Positions 1 through 9,033 of a DNA stretch of 10,139 nt are shown in pieces. The DNA is from Trachelipus rathkii (taxonomy: Eukaryota; Arthropoda; Malacostraca; Isopoda; Trachelipodidae). The stretch lies in contig JABUQX010148158.1 in the NCBI GenBank assembly GCA_015478945.1, forward strand, positions 1 to 10,139, given 5' to 3'. The position numbers and the translations under genes were made by a program. The number at the start of each line of letters is the position of its first letter. Within the stretch, counting starts at the first letter, position 1. The notes under the pieces were generated by a model that was given only the letters and a program-made list of their open reading frames with translations, was not told the DNA's origin and searched no databases.

Positions 1-24
1 AATACTAATACTAATACTAATACT
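1..24. repeat. (AATACT)4 hexamer repeat at window edge
   Basis: Four perfect copies of AATACT open the window, and the sequence then leaves the pattern at CTG. The array may continue to the left of the window, so its true length is unknown. Confidence 0.9.
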
Positions 25-1080
25 CTGAAATTAAATTATTAATTAAAATAGCTATAACAAGTAATCCATTTCGACATGAAAATTTTCAGCTTTGTCCAGA
101 AAAAAAATTTGCACACAAACCAATTAATAAGATTTTTCCCTTTTTGATATTGCTTAGAAGAGAGATAAACCAAAAAATCCGTAGTAGTTTTTTTACATGT
201 ATTTTGGCAGTAAGTACATAAAGTTTTACACCTAATTGGCAACAGAAAATAAATGGTTAGTGGTATATAAAAATTGTGTAAATTGTAGTTTTATAACTCA
301 ACAAATAATTAATTCTCTTTGTTTTTTATTTCACACAGATCAAATGAAAATTAAAAATTATGTCAAAATTACACTTTCTCAAATTTCAATAAAATTTCCA
401 ATCGAAAATTGAAAGCTTTTCTGAAGGGTTAACTTTTCTAGTCAAAATTTCCAGTAGCATCATGTAACCACGAGCTGATTGTTTACAGTTTAAAGGATAA
501 GAAAATCTATATTTGCCCAGAAATATTTCTATTAATAGAAATTATTAATCGCTAGCAATACACATGAAACAATAATCTTTTTTATGCCAATCTGGAATTC
601 AATATTTTAAATGAATATTAATTATAATAGAGTATATTAATTATTATTAATTTAAGATTTTTAAATATTTGTCAATCAGTGATATTGAGTTATAAAATTG
701 GCAGGTTTTTAAAGTAATTTTTGAATAACCAGTAGAACTAAAAGTGTACAAAATTTAATGTTCAACTTTTCTAGATTAAACCATGGTTACAGATTTAACT
801 TTCCTAAAAAAAATTAACATTAATTATTTGTTTCTCCTCATATAAAAATCAAAAGAAAATATTATTTTAGCAACTTGAATACAAAATTTTGATATTACTC
901 AAAGTTTGTGTTGAGAAGTATTTTTAGAAGCAAAGTTTTTTTATCAAATTGAATGTGTGAAACGTCAACATACTTAAGTCTTTGTACATGAAAATACGAG
1001 AGCTTAGAAAATGAAGTTCATGTGACCTTTATAAATCTCAAATGTTTGTACTCAAGGTAAAAAATAAGTAACCTTGTTGA

Positions 1081-1087
<7 letters not shown>
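25..1087. other. AT-rich sequence with no recognisable gene
   Basis: About 1.06 kb of AT-rich, mostly unique-looking sequence. The only open frame over 60 codons (minus strand, 39-242) has low-complexity Lys/Phe/Tyr-rich composition and matches no family I know. I see no tRNA, rRNA, transposon end or convincing exon. It could be intergenic or intronic. Confidence 0.6.

Positions 1088-1120
<33 letters not shown>
1088..1120. repeat. Poly(T) run of 33 bases
   Basis: An uninterrupted run of T lies between AAATCAAA and AGAAAGG. Read on the minus strand it is a poly(A) tract, which could be the tail of a retroposed sequence lying to its right. I see no polyadenylation signal just before it and no target-site duplication, so plain homopolymer expansion is equally likely. 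Confidence 0.9.
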
Positions 1121-1124
<4 letters not shown>

Positions 1125-1474
1125 AGGAAGCACCGTTCCAAATGTAAATTACTTTTGAAAATTGTTCAACAGTCAGTGTTGTCCATTTCATTTGAATAAT
1201 TCTAAAGGTTCCCCTCAACCTAATAACATTCGAAGGCCTTCAAGTTTTCGTATGTCATAATTGAAACCACAAAAATTATTTTTAATGCTCAAAACTTAAC
1301 AATACATATTTTGTAAAGATATTCAGAACTCGTTACGTGGTTTATTGCTTATGTGTAACTGCCTTATTGCGCAGTATGATTTTAAGCTCTAATTTCAATA
1401 ATGATTTGTGTATTAAATTTTGCTAATGCTTTGCAGTAATTAAAGTAAGAATAACTATATTTATAATTATTATA
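1121..1474. other. AT-rich spacer before the duplicated block
   Basis: About 350 bp without a recognisable gene or repeat. The short minus-strand open frame here (1018-1218) runs through the poly(T) tract as polylysine and is not credible as a gene. The sequence has no counterpart in front of the second duplicated unit, so the duplication appears to start to its right. Confidence 0.55.
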
Positions 1475-1727
1475 AAATTATAATTGTACGCATTATTATA
1501 ATTTTAATCATTGCAGTTGTTTCATTTAATTTATATTATAATAATTATATTTAGATATAAAATTTAATTTTATAATTTAACATGTACCAATCAAAAATTT
1601 TATAATTTTATTATGCAGATTAATAAAGCGAATAAAAGGAGCATACAGTATTTAATAATCATATAGTAAGAACTTTCATGGGTTTTATATAATTTTTGTT
1701 TTAAAAGAAAATTAAAATAAGTTTCAA
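1475..1727. repeat. Module A, copy 1
   Basis: About 250 bp of AT-rich DNA matching 4114-4359 at roughly 90% over the better half. Both copies hold a perfect inverted repeat with 8-base arms around one T (ATAAAATT-T-AATTTTAT, here 1557-1573). Both also share the segment AATAATCATATA followed by a GTTTTAAAAG block and end at ATAAGTTTCA. No open frame of note. Confidence 0.8.
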
Positions 1728-1743
1728 AAGGAACCGGAGTATT

Positions 1744-2695
<952 letters not shown>

Positions 2696-3249
2696 CATGG
2701 TATATTGTTTTTATCCTTATTTTGTTATTGTTTTGAATAAATAACTCTGGATATTTCCTATCCTTTTTCAATTTAAGTTCCCCGAGCCAGAGAACCCAAT
2801 CGAAGAGCAAAAAGAATTGGCAAAGACAGAATATAATAATATTAATCTTTGAGTTTCTTAAGAATTGTTTATGAGTTTGAAGAAACGGGGAGGAAATAAG
2901 TTGCAGTAAGATTTGAAGGTTCATTAAGAACATATATTTTGCATGCCTCAAGCCATAAAGGTCGTTCCTACAAAGAAGTTTCTCCTTATTAGTGGGAGGC
3001 AAGTTGAACAATGTAAGTAAACTGAGAATTAAATAGTTAAAAATTTTGAGTTGTTTAAAGCAAAATTTCGATACTAATTAAAGAGAAGCTATATTTCAAT
3101 GTCCAGAAAGATAATAGGTGGAGATGCAGATTTTAACGATAAACGCTTATTTGAAGATACAGTTTCTTCAATGTAAATATGAAGAAAGAACTTGAATAAT
3201 ATCCATAGGCATATAATTTTTTCTTCATCAATACATACAATCTCTACCC
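2696..3249. repeat. Module B, unique part, copy 1
   Basis: Starts at CATGGTATATTG after the TAG tract and matches 4874-5430 closely. A minus-strand open frame (from 3011, beginning LPPTNKEK) is preserved in both copies. Of about 7-8 substitutions inside the shared 71 codons, about six change the amino acid, so the frame is not being conserved as protein. A second minus-strand frame (3358-3089) continues leftward from the first 190-bp repeat. No known domain is recognised in either. I treat the region as non-coding or the tail of an old pseudogene. Confidence 0.6.
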
Positions 3250-4113
3250 TTTTAACGGTTAATAGTATATCTAAATTGGCATTCAAGCATTCCCTTAACT
3301 TGACCATTATTTCAGAACCTACTATGGGTCTTTCCAAAAAAAAACAGAATATTTCCATACATGTTTTCCCCTCTTCGATAGAAATGTTCTTTTAAGCTGT
3401 AAACAAATGAAAAATCCTTGCCCTTCATGTAAAAAGTCACAAGAGTGTCAATGTTAATGGCAAATCCAAATTGGCATTAATGCACTCCATTACTTTGTCC
3501 CTTATTATAGGAACTTCAATGGGTCCTATAAAAAAAGAGGATGTCCAAACATGTTTGCCCTCTTCAGCATTACATGTTCTTTCCTTCAATCAAATCAAGA
3601 TATTGTTCCTCATTTAAAAAATTACAATAGTTTAAATTTTAATAGTATTTCCAATTTGGCATTCAAGCATTATATTATTTTTACCTTTATTACAGGACCT
3701 ACTATTGATTCTAAAAAATAGGGGATAGCATCTTTATCTTCCTGAGTAGGAAACGGTCTTTCAACCTATAGTCAAATCAAAAACCGTTGAATCTCATGTA
3801 AAAAGTTCCAAGAGTTTTAAAGTTAGTGGTATATCCAAATTGTCATTCAATCATTCCATTATTTTGACTCTTATTAAAATACCTACTGTAAGTCCTTCAA
3901 AAAAATAGGGAAATATCCATACATATTGACCTTCTTCTGTAGGACAAGTTCTTTCAACCTGTAATCAAATCAAAAACCACTGCCCCTCAGGTAAAAATAT
4001 ATAAAATAATTAATGTTAATAGAATATCTAAATTCGCTTTCAATCATTTCTTTATTTTGTACATTATTACAGGACCTATTATGGGTCTTACAATAAAACG
4101 GAAGATAGCCACA
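3089..4113 (-). pseudogene. Possible decayed repeated coding sequence, minus strand, unit 1
   Basis: Reading right to left, the 190-bp repeats give related peptides. Around 3958-3794 one frame reads VERTCPTEEGQYVWIFPYFF and continues to LTLKLLELFT with a single internal TGA. Around 3580-3430 the matching frame reads ERTCNAEEGKHVW and continues through MECINANLDLPLTL with no stop. Around 3766-3605 it starts VERPFPTQED. The leftmost copy, after a frameshift, gives RPIVGSEIMV and ECLNANLDIL and runs on to a stop at 3089. Each block is preceded by an acceptor-like GATTTGATTACAG or a variant, so the blocks could be duplicated exons. I recognise no family. Stops, frameshifts and A-run expansion argue against a working gene. 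Chance openness inside a repeat remains possible. Confidence 0.35.
3250..4113. repeat. Five tandem ~190-bp degenerate repeats, unit 1
   Basis: An anchor motif related to TTGGCATTCAAGCATT recurs at 3276, 3471, 3656, 3840 and 4033, a spacing of 184-195 bp. Each period also carries a TTATTACAGGACCTACTATGG-like segment, an A-rich run, a CTTCTTC..TAGGA segment, a TTTCAACCTRTAATCAAATC segment and a CTCATGTAAAAAG segment, in that order. The fifth copy is partial. On the minus strand most periods contain one related open block of about 50 codons (see the pseudogene entry). Similarity between periods is moderate, so the array is old. Confidence 0.85.
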
Positions 4114-4359
4114 AATATAATTGTAATGATTATTATAATTTAATAATTGCATTTGCTTCATTTAATTTAAATTATAATATTTATATTTAGATATAAAATT
4201 TAATTTTATAATTTGATAATTACTATTCAAAAATTTTATAATTTTATTATGTAGATTTATTAAGCGTATAAAAAGAGCATTCAGTACTTAATAATCATAT
4301 ATTAAGAAATTTCATTGTTATAATTTTTATGTTTTAAAAGGTTATCAAAATAAGTTTCA
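4114..4359. repeat. Module A, copy 2
   Basis: The direct counterpart of 1475-1727. The same 17-base inverted repeat sits at 4193-4209. The copy runs straight from the end of module B of unit 1 and ends where a long TTA tract begins, whereas copy 1 has about 16 extra bases before its TG tract. No gene is supported. Confidence 0.8.
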
Positions 4360-4361
4360 GA

Positions 4362-4526
<165 letters not shown>

Positions 4527-4593
4527 TTATTCTATTATTTATTAATTGTTTATTTATTTTTTCGTAAGATAATTTTCTTTGTTATTATTATTT

Positions 4594-4871
<278 letters not shown>

Positions 4872-4873
4872 GC

Positions 4874-5429
4874 CATGGTATATTGTTTTTTATCCTTATT
4901 TTGTTATTGTTTTGAATAAATAACTCTGGATATTTCCTATCCTTTTTCAATTTAAGCTCGTCGCGCCAGAGAACTCAACCGAAGAGCAAAAAGAATTGGC
5001 CAAGACAGAATATAATAATATTAATCTTTGAGTTTCCTAAGAATTGTTTGTGAGGTTGAAGAAACGGGGAGGAAATAAGTTGCAGTAAGATTTGAAGGTT
5101 CATTAAGAACATATATTTTGCATGCGTCAAGCCATAAAGGTCGTTCCTACAAAGAAATTTCTCCTTATTAGTGGGAGGCAAGCTGAACAATAGAAGTAAA
5201 CTGAGAATTAAATAGTTAAAAATTTTGAGTTGTTTAAAGCAAAATTTTGATACTAACTAAAGAGAAGCTCTATTTCAATGTCCAGAAAGCTAATTGGTGG
5301 AGATGCAGATTTCAACGATAAACACTTATTTGAAGATGCAGTTTCTTTAATGTAAATATGAAGAAAGAACTTGAATAATATCCGTAGGCGCGTATTTTTT
5401 TCTTCACAAATACGTACACACTCTACCCT
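4874..5429. repeat. Module B, unique part, copy 2
   Basis: The direct counterpart of 2696-3249. The minus-strand frame of copy 1 is shortened upstream of the TAG tract here because a local change (GCTCGTCGCGCC versus GTTCCCCGAGCC near 4956) and other substitutions alter it. This supports the view that neither frame is a maintained gene. Confidence 0.6.
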
Positions 5430-6306
5430 TTAACGGTTAATAGTATATCTAAATTGGCATTCAAGCATTCTCTTATCTTGACCATTATTACAGGACCTAG
5501 TATGGGTCTTTCAAAAAAAAAAAAAAAAAAAAAAAACAGAATATTTCCAGATATGTTTTCCCTCTTCGATAGAACTGTAACCAAATAAAAATTCCTTGCC
5601 CTTCATGTAAAAATTTTCAAGAGTTTCAATGTTAATGGCATATCCAAATTGGCATTAAAGCTTTAAATTATTTTGACCCTTATTATAGGATCTTCTATGG
5701 GTCCTACAAAAAAAAACAGAGGATATCTAAACATGTTTGCAATCTTCAGCATAACATGTTCTTTTAACCTATAATTAAATCAAGATATTGTTCCTCATTT
5801 AAAAAGTGAAAATAGTTTCAATTTTTATGGTATTTCCAAATTGGCATTCAAGCATTATATTATTTTTACTTTATTACAGTACCTACTATTGATTCTAAAA
5901 ATAGGAGATATCAAAGCATTTTTGTCTTCCTCAGTAAGAAACGGTCTTTCAACCTATAGTCAAATCAAAGACCGTTGAATCTCATGTAAAAAAATACAAG
6001 AGTTTTAAAGTTAGTGGTTTATCCAAATTTTCATTCAATCATTCCATTATTTTGAATCTTATTAAAATACCTACTATAAATTCTTTAAAATAAAAGGGAA
6101 ATATCCATATATATTTGCCTTCTTCTATAGGAAAAGTTCTTTCAACCTGTAATCAAATCAGCAACCGCTTCCCCTCAGGTAAAAATATGTAAAAGTATCA
6201 ATGTTAATAGAATATCTAAATTCGCTTTCAATAATTTCTTTATTTGTGCATTATTACAGGACCTACTATGGGTCTTACAATAAAAAGGAAGATAGCCACA
6301 TACATG
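5430..6306. repeat. Five tandem ~190-bp degenerate repeats, unit 2
   Basis: The same array as at 3250-4113. Anchor motifs lie at 5454, 5649, 5841, 6028 and 6221 (187-195 bp apart). Each copy resembles the same-numbered copy in unit 1 more than its own neighbours, so the five-copy array existed before the large duplication. One A run inside the first copy has grown to 24 bases (5513-5536), against about 9 in unit 1. Confidence 0.85.
5513..5536. repeat. Poly(A) run of 24 bases inside repeat 1 of unit 2
   Basis: An uninterrupted run of 24 A. The homologous place in unit 1 (about 3338-3346) has about 9, so this is a local expansion after duplication rather than a retroposon tail. Confidence 0.93.
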
Positions 6307-6345
6307 GGCGTATACAAGGGGGCAGGGGGGGCACTTGCCTCACCC
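6307..6345 (+). repeat. Candidate 5' terminal sequence of the hAT relic
   Basis: GGGCGTATACAAGGGGGCAG followed by seven more Gs and CACTTGCC is a sharp local GC-rich island in AT-rich DNA. It sits exactly where homology to the duplicated unit ends. Related G-run ends are typical of ZMYM1-like hAT elements. A matching inverted copy at the other end is not clear, so the call rests mainly on position and composition. Confidence 0.5.
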
Positions 6346-6679
6346 TAAATCTTGACGAAAAAAAATAATGAACCATATATGTTTGCCAGACGATGTTTTA
6401 AGGGTTTATTAGTAGAAAAACTGAAAAGATACATCAATCGATTGATAATGAAGTAGTAATTACTAATTACTAACATATTATAAGCTTACATTTTTTCTAA
6501 AGAGTTTTAATGTGTTTTCGTTTTCATATTGGCTTGAAGTCAACTAGCAGCGTGCTTTTATACAGTTAGCTTATTCTGACAGTATACTCCTCTAGAAGAC
6601 TCAGTATGTCGATAGCATTTGGCGGCTGCCAAAGCTGCTAAATCAATCACTGAAGGCTTTTGATATTCAGCTGCCGATA
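6346..6679. other. Left interior of the hAT relic, no readable coding sequence
   Basis: About 330 bp between the G-rich end and the first transposase-like codons. In an intact element this would hold the leader and the N-terminal zinc-finger part of the transposase. All frames are broken by stops and I see no CxxC/H pattern, so the zinc finger is either decayed beyond recognition or deleted. Confidence 0.5.
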
Positions 6680-7221
6680 GAACATCAAAAGACAGTTACA
6701 GAAAATAAAAGAAATATTACAGCAATTTTGAAGGCCATAATTTTCTGCGGAACCTTTAAGAGGTATAGGCCTGCATGAGGGAATTTTTGAAGACCTGATT
6801 AAACTTCGAATAGAAAGAGGTGATGTGGAATTGAAAGAACATATTCTAGGACTGAAGAATGCCTTCTGGACCTCTCCAATGATTCAAAATGAATTTAGCA
6901 ATTTGTGTGGAATTATCATAAAAAAACATGATTGTCGCGGATGGAATAAAAATTGGTGTCTACTCCATATTGACCAATGAAACTGCGGATTTGCCAAGAA
7001 ATGAACAATTACATATAGGATTAAGGTTTTTCGATCTTGAAAAAATGACTTTTCGAGAAGGATTTCTGGGGTTTGAAGTTCTTGAAGGGATGGACGTTAA
7101 AACCCTTACCAAAACGATTAATTTGTTTTTAGAAAAAAGAAGGTTTGGATCCGAGTCTATGAGTTGGTCAGCAATGGCAGGAAAAGAACAGGGAGTTCAA
7201 AAGATACTGAAAAATCGTTGA
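6680..7221 (+). pseudogene. hAT transposase relic, DUF4371 part (three frames)
   Basis: This is the N-terminal half of the transposase core. Frame 2 from 6680 gives a TENKRNITAILKAIIFCG segment like the family's ENRK...LFCG. The frame changes near 6750 to frame 0 (LRGIGLHEG, then FEDLIKLRIERGD and TSPMIQNEFSNLCG, to about 6924). It changes again to frame 1 for 6928-7221 (GVYSILTNETADLPRNEQL, EGFLGFEVLEG, MAGKEQGVQKIL). The family's ADETTD motif, whose Asp is the likely first catalytic residue, here reads TNETAD, so that Asp is replaced by Asn. The usual YDG(A/C) motif just before MAGKE is not readable. The family assignment is confident and the protein is non-functional. Confidence 0.85.
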
Positions 7222-7234
7222 AGGGTTAGAAAAA

Positions 7235-7750
7235 TTGTCAAAGGAAGACAATAATCAAACAAGAAAAACAGCTTTTCTATTATACTGTTCGGCAACAAGA
7301 CCCAATTTCATTATTATCTCTTCCGTAATAGCCAAATATTTTGCTTTAGTTGAACCAGTGGCTAACATTATTCAAACAAAAAATATTGACCTTATGCAGT
7401 GCTCTGATCATGTCCAAAGAATTTTGAAAGTTGTCAAAGACCACTTCAAAACTGCTGATCTGCTCTTATTCGCCAATGTTATTACTTCTGAGTTCTTAGT
7501 AGAACTTGCACCACCTAGAAATGTACAATCCTAACAACATAAAGAAAATCATCCTGCTGAGACTTCTGCTGAATATTGGAAGCATTTTGTACTTGTGCCT
7601 TACCTTGACTCACATTCTTCCTCTTTAGAGACTAGATTTTCAGAAAAAAACGTGCCATCACTTCATCTTTTTCATTTGCATCCGTTTCTTATGTTAAGTG
7701 CTCCCGTAGGTAGTTTGCGTGAGAAAGAAAAATACTTTTCAAAGTTTTAA
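7235..7750 (+). pseudogene. hAT transposase relic, middle part
   Basis: Frame 2 continues the transposase. NFIIISSVIAKYFALVEPVA and IQTKNIDLMQCSDHVQRIL match the family's helical region (LPLSKLLQ.K.LDL..A...). After an in-frame TAA at 7532-7534 the same frame carries on with HKENHPAETSAEYWKHF and VPYLDSHSSSLETRF, the conserved RxNHPAET and PYLD...L..RF stretch. The frame then stops at 7748. Between the previous block (ending MAGKEQGVQ) and this one, the expected family region with the YVHCxAHRLNL and ETRW motifs is missing, roughly 100 or more residues. An internal deletion near 7222-7260 is inferred. Confidence 0.82.
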
Positions 7751-8128
7751 AATTGATATCAACAAAATTCATATCCAAACTGACTTATGGTATACCTTGT
7801 GGCTGGATAAAAAAAAGAATAAACAATAGTTGAAAGACTTGGAACTTACTGAAGTCATTAAAGAAGCCGACCCCTTTCTTTCATCAAATTAAAAACCTGT
7901 CTATTAATTGCACAGTTGCTACCGTGTTTAACAAGTACCGTTGCAGGGTCTTTCAGCACTCTGCGAAGAGTAAAGACTTGCCTAAGAAACACAATAAACG
8001 AGGACAGGCTTAATGGACTATGTAGGATGAGTATTCGTATAATATTAGCAATTGAAAATATGAAAGAATTGGAAGCAAATGTAATTGCGAAATTCACTGA
8101 AAATCCAAGGCCACTAATGGTAGTTTAG
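7751..8128 (+). pseudogene. hAT transposase relic, C-terminal dimerisation domain
   Basis: Frame 1 (about 7750-7888, with a TAG near 7828) gives weak homology upstream of the dimerisation domain. The frame then changes to frame 2, where TVAGSFSTLRRVKTCLRNTI and NEDRLNGL are a clear match to the hAT C-terminal dimerisation domain (Dimer_Tnp_hAT, usually ERSFS.L.R.KT.LR....E.RL..L). The Glu of the family's ERSFS is lost here (AGSFS). The frame ends at TAG 8126-8128, a natural-looking C-terminus after FTENPRPL. This is the best-preserved diagnostic part of the relic. Confidence 0.88.
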
Positions 8129-8430
8129 ATTTAATATTAGTTACCACTCAGGACTCAGTATTCGCCAACCCCCATAAATATTACTTTACCCCAAATAGGT
8201 ATTTCTTATTTTACTCGTCCCGTGACATATGAAAAAATTAATTACATCTGTTGTAGACTTGTTATTTTATTTATTTTATAACCGAAATAACTTTTTTATA
8301 TTACGATATTTTTTTATTAGCCTTTGAAAAGGAAAAATCTGGAGATTAACCAACCCACACCGTCTGTTGATCAGTGTGAACAAGATATAAAACATTGAAC
8401 CTTTTCCAGCCACTAAGTCAAATCCTACGT
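8129..8430. other. Spacer after the hAT relic, no gene seen
   Basis: About 300 bp of AT-rich sequence. It may contain the decayed 3' end of the hAT element (the C-rich patch near 8164-8175). I see no resumption of module A or B, so the far side of the hAT insertion cannot be joined to the duplication. No RNA gene or exon is recognised. Confidence 0.5.
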
Positions 8431-8873
<443 letters not shown>

Positions 8874-8903
8874 CAGTATATTGTACTGTAGTATTTTGAC
8901 ATT
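8874..8903 (+). repeat. Candidate 5' terminal inverted repeat of the Tc1-like element
   Basis: The CAGTATATTG start and GTAGTATTTTGACA core resemble Tc1-family ends. The preceding bases are TGCT rather than the expected TA target, so the exact boundary or the call itself may be wrong. Confidence 0.3.
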
Positions 8904-9033
8904 TTTTAAACATTTTATTGTAAAAAAGTATAAATTAAATAATATTTTTGATGAAAGGCTTGAAAATATTTTGGTTTAAGTTTTCAGTTCGTAAAAACTT
9001 GAGACTATAAAATTGGGAAAAATCCAGATATAA

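Larger units (their letters stand above)
6307..8128 (+). mobile_element. Degenerate hAT-superfamily transposon (DUF4371 / ZMYM1-like)
   Basis: Protein-level homology of the hAT 'zinc finger MYM-type 1-like / 52 kDa repressor-like' type runs from about 6680 to 8128 across all three forward frames. The left end is placed at the G-rich GGGCGTATAC and run-of-G sequence (6307-6333), which interrupts module B and resembles the terminal sequence common in this transposon type. The right end is unclear: a C-rich GCCAACCCCCATAAA near 8164 is a weak candidate for the other end. I found no 8-bp target-site duplication. The N-terminal zinc finger is not recognisable. The copy is dead. Confidence 0.82.

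Noticed and set aside
39..242. Minus-strand 67-codon frame with a CxxC-like start
   Set aside because: Low-complexity composition in AT-rich DNA with no second metal-binding pair and no family resemblance.
2734..2740. AATAAA as a possible polyadenylation signal (also in unit 2)
   Set aside because: The hexamer is frequent by chance in such AT-rich DNA, and no plus-strand gene precedes it.
3192..3395. Plus-strand 67-codon open frame in the first 190-bp repeat
   Set aside because: The equivalent plus-strand frame has two stops each in copies 3 and 4. The minus strand is more consistently open, so this is a shadow or chance frame.
3970..4161. Minus-strand 63-codon open frame across the unit junction
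   Set aside because: It runs across the border of modules A and B in a frame different from the one related between repeats.
7858..8097. Minus-strand 79-codon frame
   Set aside because: Antisense shadow of the hAT dimerisation domain, which matches a known family on the plus strand.
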